From positions 9,560,501 to 9,624,500 of the forward strand of contig NC_066279.1 in the NCBI RefSeq assembly GCF_905404315.1: a stretch of 64,000 nt of DNA, written 5' to 3'. Below the pieces are notes generated by a model, which was not told the origin of the DNA, did not search any database, and saw only the letters and a list, made by a program, of their open reading frames with translations. The translations under genes were made by a program, and so were the position numbers. Every line of letters starts with the position of its first letter. Within the stretch, counting starts at the first letter, position 1. Below are positions 10,780 through 22,495 of the stretch, one piece after another. Source of the DNA: Leptidea sinapis (Eukaryota > Arthropoda > Insecta > Lepidoptera > Pieridae).

Positions 10780-11604
10780 GGCAACCAATTTACATTCTAT
10801 GGTTAACAATATGAACCGAAGGGTCAAAAAGTGCACTCTGTATAAGAAGTTCTAAGTCTTTATATAGTTTATGTGTTTGGTATCTAATAGGTTTTTTAAA
10901 AATCACTTTAAGACAGTTCTCTGTGCTCTTTCTAAGAGTATCATGTGTGGAGTAGCCGCCCCTCCCCATACGGTGATACAATTAGATAATACAGATTGAC
11001 CGATTGCAAAATAAATAGTTTTTAGCAGATTTAAAGATGGCGAAGCGCGTAAGTTCTTAAAAATATAGATCAGCTTCCTAACTCTTTTCGCTGTTGTTTT
11101 AAGATGTTGCTTAAAATTTAAGTTTTCGTCCATGACGACTCCTAAGTATTTTATATGAGTAGTTCTACTTATACTATTGCAAGAGCAAGGACTAGATAGA
11201 GCAACAGGACATGTGTGGACTTTAATATCAAAAATGTGGGAAGGGGATGAAGTTTTCGTTTTATAGAAACAGATGTACTGTGTTTTAGTGAGATTTAAGG
11301 TGAGAAGATTATTTTGTAGCCAAGTTGCAATATTCCTCATTCCTTGTTCCGCTGTGTGTAATGCAGTAGCCCAGTTTTTCCCGTAAAATAAAAGAGCTGT
11401 ATCATCGGCATACCAAATGACCTCAGAGCTAGATACTTTAGTTTTGATGTAATAATACAAAAAGAATAACGTGGGGCCATTAAATTTAGCAGGAATATTA
11501 CATTCGTCGAGTGTCAGCCAGCTAATAACGGCTTTTACTAACAGATAATTAGCTTTAAAATTCTCGTAATGTCGAGGTATTTTATGTCTAAACATTTTTG
11601 CCAA
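10780..11604 (-). pseudogene. LINE reverse-transcriptase C-terminal half (family E)
   Basis: Minus-strand frame 10903-11604 has WYADDTALLF (RT catalytic box), NNLLTLNLTKTQYICFYKT, then THIKYLGVVMDENLNFKQH and NCITVWGGAATPHM, the thumb and connection region of Jockey-like LINEs. A frameshift near 10905-10980 moves the end (KVIFKKPIRYQTHKLY) into another frame. The fingers and endonuclease are missing, so it is 5'-truncated. 10690-10780 may be its 3' untranslated end. Confidence 0.85.
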
Positions 11605-13009
11605 ACACTGTTATTAATCTAGATAATTGACTGGATTCGCTACTGTTGCCAGCGTATTTCATAACATTAATTATTTAATTACCATAATGTCTTAATAAAT
11701 AAACCTGGTGCCGAAGTAAATATTAAAGGTACACACATGCACTTTTTAATATAAGCTTACATTAAAAAAAATTGTGGTGTGCTTATGTATAAACGCAAGA
11801 AGTTATACTTCTTTGGCGTAACAAAGCATAAACCATAAAATTATTTATTCCTACTGCTTTTCTACGTTTGTAGAAAGAAGAATATTGTAAAATTCTTGCA
11901 AAGATGGCTTGGCATAAATTATTAAATAATGAATACGGCTGTATGGGCTTGCTTGGACCTTTTGCCTGTCCTTATAATGGACAGTACCAAAAAAAAAATA
12001 ACGAATGTTGCAAACGTCAGAAAATTTTATGAACCAACGTCACATTGTTACTTTTGTGTTACAGTGAGCCGCGTGCATCTTAAAATTTCACTCTCATCAT
12101 TTTTTCATAACGCGCCTAAAGATGTAACTTCAAAAACATTATATTATTAAATTAACTAACGATTAATCCTAACTTAAATTAATTAAAATCAACTTTTTAT
12201 CATCGTAAGCCTCGACCATAACGTAGAAGGTTTTAATTTTGCTGAGGGTTCGGAGAAGTATGCCGAACATAACATTTTCTGAAAAACTATTTGCTTTTTT
12301 CTTTTCCCTCCACGCAATAAATTCGTCGTACTCGTTTGTACACATGTAGCGTAACTTTTTGACTTATCCGGTAATATGTTCTCCGAAGCATTCTGTGCAA
12401 TAAGAGTTCCGGTGGTTTTTGTTTAACAACTAAACTCGCAAATATTTTTTTATTGAAAATGGCGCCAACCGTAAAGGGATAATAAGCAGAGATTTTTTTT
12501 GTTTTCTTCACCCATTCTGGGTAAGCAAAGGGAACTATGCCCATACAGACTTCAGTAGATTTTTTTATTGATATGAAATGAAAATGAAATTTAATGAGAT
12601 GAAATGAAATGAAACCTAACCTAACTCAGTGAATCGAATCATTAAATCTGATATTGAAATAAATTTGTAGTATCTTTTTAGAAATATTTGCATGAATCAG
12701 AAAAAAATCCATAATTTTTTTTTTGTAAAAACTTCATGGTTGGTTTTTTCTTTTTAATAGACATTATTTATCTGTTGGGAAGTAGAACGCACGAGTTCGG
12801 AAAAGGTAAAGAAAAAGCTCGGGTGTGTAATAGCCGACATCCCGAACGCTATACGTCTCTGCATTACGCCACTTTTTGAGCTACAGTTGCTGTCAGTTGC
12901 TGAAAAAAAAAAAAACTAAATAGTTTGTTCAGACCCATGACGTTACTTATATTATTCGGATATATATACACTTATATTATCTTGATATAATATTAGTTTA
13001 TTATTCACA
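11605..13009. other. Unassigned; 85-codon open frame at 12287-12544 (minus)
   Basis: The minus-strand frame at 12287-12544 starts MGIVPFAYPEWVKKTKK and is Lys/Arg-rich at its end (YKRVRRIYCVEGKEKSK). It reads like a piece of a real protein but I do not recognise a family. A GAAAT-rich simple patch lies at 12565-12615 and an A run at 12903-12913. Nothing else is seen. Confidence 0.3.
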
Positions 13010-13012
13010 AGC

Positions 13013-13447
13013 TGACCCGGCAAACGATGTTTTGCCATATAAATTATTTTTAGTGTTCGACCGTTTTTTCTCAGACTTACTTTTTAAAGCCGACAACCAC
13101 GACCACGAAAAATTCTTTTCATTTTTCGAGTTAATATAATAAAGCATTAAGCACTCATACAAAATGTGGCTTTCTATAGGTAAGAAAAAATTTAAAATCG
13201 TTTAAGAAGATCCAGAGATTATTAATAGCTTGCAGATTGCAGATTTCTTTTCTACTTACTTCACACTTCTTTTATATTGCGGATAATTCACACAATATTT
13301 TTATAAATTATAGCCTATGTGTTATTCTGGTGTGTAAGCTATATTATTGTAAAGTTTCATCAAAATCCATTCAGTAATTTTTTCGTTAAAGAAGTACAAA
13401 CATACATCCAGACATACAAACTTTCACATTTATATTATTAGTAGGAG
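13013..13447 (-). mobile_element. Helitron-like repeat, diverged copy
   Basis: The left end AAGCTGACCCGGCAAACG is the reverse complement of the CGTTTGCCGGGTCAGCT end at 2276-2292. The right end, TTTATATTATTAGTAG, resembles the TAATATTATA start of the other copies. The body differs (GTTTCATCAAAATCCATTCA). Minus orientation. Confidence 0.55.
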
Positions 13448-14269
13448 TAGTCTACTGACGGGAGGCTTCTTTGTACTGGCGTGTGGCTAATGAAATTACT
13501 GGGTAATTTCGAGATAAAATGTAAATAATAAATTCTATTTATTATGTTATTTTATACGCCTTCCCAAACAATAAGAAATAAAAATTTAACTTGACGATGA
13601 CAAAGCCATTAGAAGGAACTGGAAATATCACAAAATATATGATTATCGATCAACATGGGAATGTAACGGGAATACTTTCTGTATTATTATAACGATAAAA
13701 AATAGATTATGATATTTAAATGTTATTTAAATAGATATTTTAGACGAATCCTTAAAACTTCAGAATTAGACTGGTTTTGGTTTGTGGTAATTTTAAAACA
13801 GTCGCTAACAATTATGACAATAATTCCATACATTATAATCACTGTATCAGTGTAAACCTTGAATAAAATATACTTAACTTACTGTTCAGCCTTTAAAAAA
13901 ATCCGTATCCGGTTTAAATGTTAAGGCGTCCTTCACACGTCGTTTTATAATAATTGATGTTGTGATTATATTCACATGTATGTAACGTATGTATTATCAG
14001 CTGCACGTTGAACATACGAGTATTATGTTACGCACTTGTAGTTTGTGTGATCACACGTTTAGATAATTTTTATGCTTTGTATACTCAAAATATGCGTTTA
14101 ATTAATTTACAGCTTAGCTAATACAGTGACAAATTTTAGTTTTTCTAATACATTAAAAATATACTATTTTAAGATCGAAGAATTAAACAGTTTCCTCTAA
14201 ACTGCTGATTTGTACTGTTAAGTTGAAATACATATTTTTTTAATATAACAAATTTATTGACCCAAAATA
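13448..14269. other. No gene seen
   Basis: AT-rich, with no open frame over 60 codons and no repeat that I recognise. Confidence 0.5.
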
Positions 14270-15265
14270 ATTAACATTATTATCTATACATTGCTGCCTT
14301 CTAATAGGAAGTCATTTATGGCTTTCCGATAGAACTGTAGCGATCTAGATTTGAAAACTCTGTGAAAGCATTTAGTACTGCCTCCTGAGAAAAAAGAAAT
14401 TGTTACGTAGAAAATTGTCCAAATCACGAAAAAAATGGAGTTGGAACAAAGCCTGGTGACTACGGAGAGTGACGAATGGTTTCTAATTGCAGTTCCTGTA
14501 GAGTTAAAACAGTTTCTCGTGCAGTGTGAAGTTTCTCGTTTTCATGAAGTAATAATGGTGAAAATCGATTCATGAGTCCGGGCTGTTTCACTGCTAGTTT
14601 TACTATCATTGTTCAGAGTTCGGCACAGTAGACATCTGCTGTTATTGCTTGACTAGATCAGAGAAACATAAAGTTAAAAAAAAAACATGCTGAGACAACC
14701 AAACAGTTACACTTACCTTTTTATTGGTTAGATTTGCTTCAGGACACTGTTGCGGAGTTTGAAGTGGGGTCAGCCATTGCATCTTTCGCTAAAGGTTATC
14801 GTAAAGAATCCAATTTTCATCGCATGTCATATTTTGATCCAATAATCCTTAATATCTAATGTTTCTTTCTGCAGATCAGTCAAACCATGAGGCACCCATT
14901 ATTCATATTTTTTATTTTATTGATTTGACTCAAATAAAACAATATTGTTGGTAAGGTAACATTAAACCGTGCAGCTAATTCTTGGGTAGTTTGGCTTCCA
15001 CCAATTCTTTCAATTCATTGATATTCACCTTCATTCTTCCAAGTGGTTAATTCTTCAATTCAAAGTTTCCATCACGAAAGCGTTTAAACCAAAATCGCAC
15101 GGTGCGTTCATTAGCAGTCCCCTTTCCGAACCCAAAATTGATATTGCGAGCTGTTTCTGTCGGTTTATTTCTGCGTCGCAACTAGTATTCAAAAATCACT
15201 CTAATTTTGGAAGTATCCATCTTTCTACCCATCTTTAAAGTCGAATTTTGCACATTTTTTAAAAG
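14270..15265 (-). pseudogene. mariner-like transposase, heavily decayed
   Basis: Minus-strand pieces in order: MDTSKIRVIFEY and TANERTVRFWFKRFRDG (paired helix-turn-helix, 15085-15220), KYDMRWKL at about 14820, HENEKLHTARETVLTLQEL at about 14480-14545, and AFTEFSNLD near 14350. These fit mariner transposases of the SETMAR-like type. Many stops and frameshifts are present. It is clearly a different subfamily from the element at 4609-7491. Confidence 0.75.
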
Positions 15266-15689
15266 AAGAACTACATAGGTACTATGTGAAAAAAGTTTCA
15301 CTCAAAAATCTCAAACCATGAAGGTTCTTTGTCAATTCAAAGTACCTATTACAATAAAACGGCAATTTCATACTTTAATCACGATATAATTATGCAAGAT
15401 GCATTCGGAAATCTAAACTGGCTAAACTGTTGAAAAATTTAAATTTGCCGATGAGAATGAGAACTAAAATATAAATGTGATATTTATCATACAATTATTA
15501 TTCTCGCTGTGCTCGTAAATTGGAATGTTAATTTAAATCAATAGATACCCTCGTTATGTCAATGCATATTAAACTGTACTTATAGATAACTATATATATT
15601 TGCCTAAGCAAATATTACATAATATTATGATTATTAAATACTCATGGAATGGTCGATAAAACCAAACGGTGTGCACAAAGAAAACTACG

Positions 15690-15780
15690 TTGAAAAAAAC
15701 CGCCTTGAAAAACTGAAAAGTATCAAATAACTGAAAATTTAATTAAATACACCTTTACCTTTTATATTAATAAAATGCTA
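15690..15780 (-). repeat. MITE-like repeat fragment (ACCGACTTC family)
   Basis: AACTGAAAAGTATCAAATAA and CACCTTTACCTTT are the inverted counterpart of 22115-22205. The ACCGCCTTGAAAAA end resembles the ACCGACTTCAAAAA inverted-repeat end seen at 35028-35465. Only one end is present. Confidence 0.55.
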
Positions 15781-16032
15781 TTATTTATATGTGCTACCTA
15801 TTGACAGATTTCAAGTCGGTGCCAGGCCCTAAACAAAATAAAACTTAATATTATAAACTGCTTAGTTACTGTAATTATTAAGGTTGTCTGGCCACGCGTG
15901 TCTGTCCGCTTGGGTTGTTTTGTTCTAGACGAAGCTATCCCGCCAAAAGAAACACGTGTCGAGTGTAGGTACTTACATTTGGCTTGGCACCGACTTCAAT
16001 GCTATCAATATGTAGCACACAAATATAACAGT
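15781..16032. other. No gene seen
   Basis: Includes a second AAGTCGGTGCCAG phrase at 15810-15825. The open frame at 15898-16107 runs across the TAA repeat into the Dong-like element and is judged to be chance. Confidence 0.4.
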
Positions 16033-16128
16033 TATAATAATAATAATCAGTGGGACGCCCTGTCCTGCATCCGGCTCCCGCCGTCGGTGGTGCAGTGCGC
16101 CGCATGAGATGGACGAATATAATCTGGG

Positions 16129-16764
16129 GTGACAGAAGGGGAAACAAACCTCACTGCGTATCGTTCCCGAATGCTTTCTCTCTTTCAGATCCTTGAACCA
16201 GGAATGACCGTTACGACACAACGACTTTCTGATCAAGTGCGGTTTATTAAACGCAACAACGTGTTGTATGATGCTATGCTTGATCGACTGCGCTCTGAGG
16301 TGACAGTCTCTACACCTACCACTAATCAATCTCAACCATCTAACGATCAAGCGAACTCACAAACTAATCTGATGTCACCTACAGATTGTAGTTCTGTCGT
16401 GGTGGACGTCGAGACTGTAACTGTAAGTATCCATGATAATGAGCAATTGAGGAGGGATTTGCAAGATTCGATTCACGAGTTCAGACAAATACCAGCTTCT
16501 GGGAAACCGCGACTTCCCCGTTTTCCTACGCATAATCGTAACATATCGTTAGTTGTGGTTCTGGATCGTATACTTGATACCTATTTACAATCTAGCCAAG
16601 ACCTTGCTGATACACATTCGATCCTTTACTGTGCAGCCATTGCAGCATGCCAGGTCGCTCATGTCAGGTTTCCGTATTCTGATAGGGGGGCACGGATCGC
16701 TGGTGAATCACCTCATTGGCAAAAAGGATCGAGCAACGTATCAATGCTGCTAGAACCAAGATAG
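16129..16764 (+). pseudogene. Dong-like ORF, N-terminal part
   Basis: A 211-codon open frame, Ser/Thr/Gln-rich in the middle (TPTTNQSQPSNDQANSQTN), then a conserved-looking RFPTHNRNISLVVVLDRIL region. No zinc finger is visible in this part. A one-base shift near 16700 moves the protein into the overlapping frame at 16716-16901. The true start may lie further upstream, toward 16050. Confidence 0.6.
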
Positions 16765-17094
16765 GCAAACTAATCTGTTTTAGATCGGGTAATACCCGCC
16801 CAAGAGTCATGCGTTTTGTGTCACAGGCCTTTGCTGGAACAAATATAAAACCTAAAGATACCTATATAGTACCTGTGTCACGGAACGAATTGACTATCTA
16901 AAGCAGAAGGTTTCCGCGTGGGCGAACCGGATCCGCCGCTATAAAAAACGCGCAGACAGATATCATCAGAATCGCATCTTCCAAAGTGACCAAACAAAGG
17001 TATATAGAAGTTGGGAAGACAACGCACCCGGTGGTACTGATGTTCACCTGCCAAATATGGATGAGATGTATTCTTTTGGAAAAATATTTGGTCG

Positions 17095-17508
17095 GTGCCC
17101 ATTACCCACACTGACAATGAATGGATGAATACCGTTGAGCGCTCGTGTGAACAGTTGCAACCTACGGCACCTGTTGTTATTAGTCCTCTTGATGTCACAA
17201 ACGCAATTAGTATAACCCACAACTGGAAAAGCCCAGGGCCAGATGGATTACAAAATTTTTGGTTGAAATGGTTGCGGTCTTCACACGAGTGCTTAGCTAA
17301 ACAATATCAGGAAGCCATTAAATTGGAATCCCTCCCTTCTTTTATGACAACAGGTATCACCATTCTGCTCCATAAATCGGGTAGCGTACATTTATTTAAC
17401 CGACTTACTAAAGTTTTAAAAAGTCTCCTGTCTGGTGGAAACAAGGTACGTGCTTTCAACAGCTGGGTAATGCCCCTATTAATATACACTTTCGGCATTC
17501 TAAAATGA
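17095..17508 (+). pseudogene. Dong-like RT, deleted core
   Basis: The open frame carries the RT entry motif SPGPDGLQNFWLKWL and FMTTGITILLHKSGS, then jumps to RLTKVLKSLLSGGNKVRAF and PLLIYTFGILK before a stop. In RTs these two parts are separated by several hundred residues holding the catalytic Asp pair. The frame is kept across the join, so the deletion is about a multiple of three. Confidence 0.75.
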
Positions 17509-17568
17509 ACTCAAACCGAGCTAGACGCCCTAGATAGAAAGGTCCGTAAACTACTGACGACATACCGG

Positions 17569-18297
17569 ATGCACCATCCACGCTCATCTTTGATGAGATT
17601 ATACATCCCACGGAAATGTGGAGGCCGCGGGTCTCTAAGTGCCAAAAACCTGCATAATCGTGAGCTGTATAATCTCAGGGAATATTGCCTACGTAAAGAA
17701 TGGGCAGTGCATCGAGAAATTCTGGCAGTAGACAATGGACTTACTTCGCTCTCTTTATCTAAAGAGAATTGGCGAAAACCGGTGATACTCAGTACTCAAG
17801 ATTGCATGAATGTATGGAGGGGAAAAGACCTTTATGGACGGTTTTACCGGGCTCTCTACGGACCTGATGTAGACATGATTTCGTCTGTGACCTGGCTACG
17901 ATTTGGTGACCTCTTTGGGGAAACTGAAGGTTTTGCCTGTGCAATTGCTGATGAAGTTATCAAGACGAATTACTACCGGAAATACATCATGAAGGATGGC
18001 ACAGAAGACATATGTCGGGCGTGCCATCATCCTGGTGAGACTATCAGACATACTATTTCCGGTTGTTCTCGTTTTGCCAATGGAGAGTATTTGCACAGAC
18101 ACAATCAAGTAGCCAGGATTTGTAGCAATCAAGTAGGCAACTTGCTGTTCGATACAATCTTATGCATTTTGAAGTTCCATATTATAAGTATACACCGGAG
18201 CCAGTTCTGGAAAACAGCCGTGCCAAGCTCTACTAGGACCGATCTATCATCACGGACAGAACTATCGTTGCTAATAAGCCTGATATTGTGTTGGTAG
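17569..18297 (+). pseudogene. Dong-like ORF, C-terminal domain
   Basis: A 242-codon frame. HHPRSSLMRLYIPRKCGGRG and the CX2CX(n)H/C cluster CRACHHPGETIRHTISGC match the layout at the end of R2/R4-type proteins, which precedes their restriction-like endonuclease. Downstream, after a shift, FIVDITVPCDDNLVKAEIDK and (after the nested LINE tip) KYLDLAHEVTDMWDV continue the endonuclease part to about 18730. Confidence 0.75.
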
Positions 18298-18394
18298 ATC
18301 GGTTAGAGCGTAGGGCATTTATTGTTGATATCACCGTTCCGTGTGATGATAACCTTGTGAAAGCTGAAATAGACAAATTGTTGAGTTTCTTGCG

Positions 18395-18520
18395 CTCATT
18401 CTTCTCAGGTCTGAGGCAGTCTTTTTTTGAATGGGTGGTAGATTTTGACGTTCAATAAGTGAATATAAATCCTATTTTGAATAAAAATATTTGAATTTGA
18501 ATTTGTCGAAGTACCTAGAC
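18395..18520 (+). mobile_element. LINE family B 3' tip nested in Dong-like element
   Basis: TTCTTGCGCTCATTCTTCTC, TTCAATAAGTGA and AATAAAAATATTTGAATTTG are the 3' tip of the family seen in reverse at 27703-27850 and 41060-41200. It splits AEIDKLLS from SKYLDLAHE in the host element. A roughly 10-bp imperfect duplication (AAATTGTTGA / AATTTGTCGA) flanks it. Confidence 0.7.
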
Positions 18521-18949
18521 TTAGCACACGAGGTTACTGACATGTGGGATGTTGATTCAATAATAATTGTTCCAATAGTCGTTTCCGTTAACGGTCTTAT
18601 AGCAAAGAGCCTCGACCATAATATCAAGAGGCTCTCACTTAATAACTGGATAAAGGATCAGTAACAGAAAGCAGCTGTTTTAGGAACGGCACACATCGTG
18701 CGGAAGTTCCTCAGTCTGTCGCCCTAACCACCGGCGGAATTGTTGTGAACTAACGCCGGCGGGACTCTCGGATTTTTTATATTTATATTTGTTATATTGT
18801 TTTTTATAAAAATCTTATATATATAAATGTAGAAAATAAGATTAAATTGTAATAAAGGGAATAATAATAATAAAGCCTTTTTTTATTTCATATCCTTAAT
18901 ATATCTACATTTCAGATGTTGTTATTTAGTGTTAGTTTATATGTTTCTT

Positions 18950-21900
18950 AATATCTAGATGTTAGAACGTGTTACTTATTTGTATGGGCTATTTATTTAT
19001 TTGGATATGAACCCCTCCTCGGGTGAAGGCCTCCTCCAACTTTTTCCACACGTCTCTGACTTTACCCGTTTTTTTCCAGTCGTTCCCGGCTATTTCCATT
19101 ACTTCATCAGCCCACCTTCTATTCGGTCTGCTTACTCGTCGTTTTCCTTTAGGTCCCGTCCACCTGCTGTCTTTATAGCGTGTTACATGACCAGCCCATT
19201 GCCATTTCAATTTAAGGGCTTGCATGAGGGCATCAGTTACCTTAGTTTTTTGTCAAATTTCTTCACTTCTGACTTTGTGTATTTTCCTTATTTTTAATAT
19301 GCTTCGCTCCATGGCTCTTTGTGTTGTCCTGATCTTCTGTTTAGCTCTTGTCGTGAATACCCATGTTTGACAGCCATATAATAAACAGGGTATTAATGCA
19401 GGTATCAAATACTGTTATTTACAAATTCATCGAGTAGTCTCCTTTTAAGATTTCCTTGAGCGACCAGAATTTTTCCAGGTTATTTTTATTCTTCGTTCGA
19501 CTTCGTCTTCGTTATTTGTTTTATTAAATGATACCTGCTTGCCCAGGTAGATGTAGCTGTTAACATATTCTATACTGCTTTTTTTGACTCTGATGGGTAA
19601 TTTGATGCTGTTTGTCATTATTTTGATTTTGGTAGCATTAATTTGTAATCCAACTTTTGATCTTTCTTGATCAAGTGTGCATAGCATTTCGCATAGATCT
19701 TTGGATGTTTCAGACAGGATAGTTATCCTGTATATAGTTATATCATCAGCAAACCTGAGATGATTTAAATAGCTTTTGTTAACTTTTAGTCCTTTGGATT
19801 TCCAGTCTATGTTTTTGGAACATGTTTTCTAACACAGCAATAAATAGCTTAGGTGACAGGGGGTCACCCTGTCTCACTCCTCTTTCAATGCATATTGCTT
19901 CACTTCTCGATCCTAGTCGAACATTACTAATACAGTTAATGTAAATATGTTTTATGATATGAAACTGCTTAGTGACTTCCATATAGAGCTGTGGCTTATG
20001 CTATCGAATGCTTTGATATAGCCGATAAAATTTAAGTACAGAGGTTTTTTAAATTCTTGGTACTTTTCGATTATTTGTTCCAACGCATGTATAATGTCAA
20101 TCGTACTAAAGCTAGAACGGAAGCCTGCTTGTTCCCTGGGTTAGCAATGTTAATTTCGTATATTATGCGTTTGAGAATTGAATTGAGAATGACAGATGCA
20201 AAAAGCTTATGTAAACTTGCCAGTAAACTGATTGGTCTGTAATTGGTGATGTCTAATGAGTTTCCTTTTTTGTATAGCAGTAAAATATCCGATTTACACC
20301 AGTATCCCATCTGGACTTGATCTGGCTTTTATCTGGTTTTAGTCTAGGTTTATTAATTATAAGACCTATAGATGAAAAATAAATTTATGCACAGCTGAAA
20401 CAACTAAAACCAGATAAAAGCCAGATCAAGTCTATAGGTCTTATTAATTATAAGACCTATAGATGAAAAATATATGTATCCTTTTAGCTAGGTGTCTTTC
20501 ATTGAATTCCACAATTTCGTCGTCTTTTCTTTTATAGAGTTCTCGATAATAACTACTAGCCTGATGCATAATATCTTGTCTTGTTTTGGTTTCTTTAGAT
20601 TTGCTTTCTAGTTTTTGTATCCATATTTTCTTATTATTCAGTTCTTTAAATGCTCTTTTCGTGCTTCTAAATTTGTTTATTATTTTGTTAATATCCCTTG
20701 CCTGTGTTTGCTATAATCTTTTTTAATTGCTTTGTTAGTTTTTTTATAGAATCTGCTTAGATCTTTCTTTGTATTTATGTCCTTATTCTTTTTCATTTGT
20801 AGTTCAGTTCTTCTTTTTATTTGTTTTATTGTGTTTTCACTTAATATTTTGCTTCTTTTTTTGATTTTAAAGTTGTTTTCTTTGGTTAAGCTGTAATTTA
20901 TGGCTGATTCAAGCATATCATAATAGGATTTAACATTTCTTAAATCTTCTTGTTTGCATTCGATATTCTGCTTTAGAATATCTACGTAGTATTTAATTTC
21001 ATCGTCTGTCTTGGGGATTTTTTTGTTTGGTTTAAAAGCAGTATTGCTCTCAGTAGTCTATGATTTGTTAGGTTTAATTTTACATTTTTAAGGATTTCAT
21101 AGTTTTTGATTATTTTTGGAACATTAATTGTCATAATGTAATCAATTTCATTCTTGACAGTTTTATCTGGTGATTCCCAAGTCCATTTTCTATTAGGCAT
21201 TTTTCAAAAATAGGTATTGATTATTGCTAACCTGTATTCAAATGCATAGTCAATTAATCGTTCTCCTCTTTCACACTTTTGATCTACGCCGTAATTTCCC
21301 ATGATGAAACTTTCATCAATTTTCTTGCGTCCTTTTTTTGCATTAAAATGTCCTAAGACTAGAACATTCTCATCTGCCATCGTATGTGTTTTTTTAAGAT
21401 GGGCGTAGAAATTTTAGATTTGGGCTTCACTGGATCTTTCTGTAGGTGCATATTCCTGAATTATAGAAATGTTTACTTTTTCAAATTTAAATTGTAATAA
21501 TGCTACTCTTTCTGAAATACCAGTGAAATTTGTAAAATTACTTTTCCTGAAAATGAAATTACTGATCCTACTCCGTACAAGCCTTTTGTTTCTCCAATGT
21601 AACAGAAAATATAGTCTGGATATTTCTCTATATGGCATCCCATTCTTTTTATCTCCGAAAGTCCAAGTATATCCCAGTTTATACTTTCCATAGCATTTGT
21701 GGGTTCTAGATATCGATATGCTGATGCCAAGGATCTTACATTATAAGTACAAACTTTAATACAATTCTTATGGTTTTTGCTTAATTTTGTGGTATTTCTA
21801 GCGTGGAGGGTATTGGTCTGATATCCCACTATGACCAGTCGTCTTGAGAAATTGTTTATTTCTGGTTTGGTATTGTTGTTGCTCGCTCGTTTTGTTCCGG

Positions 21901-21960
21901 TGGCTGATGGCATTGTCCTAAGAACTATGCTCTGATGACGGGGTATACGCTGACATTGAG
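18950..21960 (-). pseudogene. RTE-clade LINE, nearly full-length ORF2, decayed
   Basis: Minus-strand order: endonuclease start at 21503-21913 (IKVCTYNVRSL, WDILGLSEIKRMG), VSIIQEYAPT-like NISIIQEYAPTERSSEAQ at 21420-21480, endonuclease end with WTWESPDKTVKNEIDYIM (about 21150), RT start YKKGNSLDITNYRPISLL (20190-20280), IERGVRQGDPLSPKLFIAVL (about 19850), LRFADDITIY (about 19740, catalytic Asp pair kept) and the family's end WQWAGHVTRYKDSRWTGP (about 19170). Stops and frameshifts occur throughout. By layout this is the RTE/BovB type: apurinic endonuclease plus RT that copies its own RNA into the genome. Confidence 0.85.
20314..20462. repeat. Perfect 30-bp inverted repeat inside the RTE element
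   Basis: The arms 20314-20343 (starting GACTTGATCTGGCTTTTATC) and 20403-20432 are exact reverse complements. Right after it a near-perfect palindrome lies at 20432-20462 (CTATAGGTCTTAT, AATT core, ATAAGACCTATAG). The phrase TATTAATTATAAGACCTATA occurs twice (from 20351 and from 20442). It interrupts the coding match of the RTE element. Confidence 0.9.
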
Positions 21961-22109
21961 TTAGTTCTGGCTTTCATTATATCAAAAGCGTTCGTTCTAT
22001 TTATTTTTGATTTTGCCTGTTGTTTTCGGGGCTGGATTTATTGTTTCAGGAGACGTGGATATATCTATTTTGCGTTTCGCTTGAGAAGTGTTTGTGAACA
22101 AATAACAGT
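21961..22109. other. RTE upstream region
   Basis: Sequence before the endonuclease start, probably the untranslated 5' part of the RTE element. No separate feature. Confidence 0.3.
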
Positions 22110-22495
22110 TTTTTATTAATATTAAAGGTAAAGGTGTAAATAAATTAAATTTTTAGTTATTTGATACTTTTCAGTTTTTGAAGTCGGTTTTTTAAACGCA
22201 GTTTTTTTTTTACTTTTTAATGTCAGTTAATAATTATCATATATAATAAACCTGAATTAAAACTCCTAAAAAAGCAGTACTCAAAAAACAATTATATCAT
22301 TGAGGTAAACAAAAATGTTCATAAAATGAAGGCTACTGGGCCAAACTCTGTAAAAATTTTATGGGACAAAATGACATCTATTCTGCATCGAAGTAAAGAA
22401 AAATTATGAGATCATAAATCTCAGAGTAATCGGTGTACATAAAAAAATACCGATCGAATTGATAAACTGCTCCTTTTTGAAGTCGGTTAAAAATG
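22110..22495 (+). repeat. MITE-like repeats with GAAGTCGGTT ends
   Basis: Two ends are seen: TTTTTGAAGTCGGTTTTTT at 22170-22190 and TTTTTGAAGTCGGTTAAAAA at 22473-22493. The first 90 bases are an inverted copy of 15690-15780. The body at 22240-22470 has no coding match. It may be two nested or adjacent copies of one non-autonomous DNA element. Confidence 0.55.

Larger units (their letters stand above)
16033..18873 (+). mobile_element. Dong-like (R4 clade) non-LTR retrotransposon in a TAA repeat
   Basis: The element is bracketed by short TAA runs (16033-16047 and 18859-18873). Insertion into TAA repeats is the known habit of Bombyx Dong. Coding parts on the plus strand: an N-terminal region at 16129-16764, a frameshift, KRIEQRINAARTKIGKLICF (16719 on), WKSPGPDGLQNFWLKWL (RT finger region, about 17224-17270), then FNRLTKVLKSLLSGGNKVRA and a long C-terminal frame at 17569-18297 with CRACHHPGETIRHTISGC. 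From LHKSGS to FNRLTK, about 17390, the RT palm (motifs A-C) is missing, so it cannot be active. A LINE tip is nested at 18395-18520. Confidence 0.8.
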
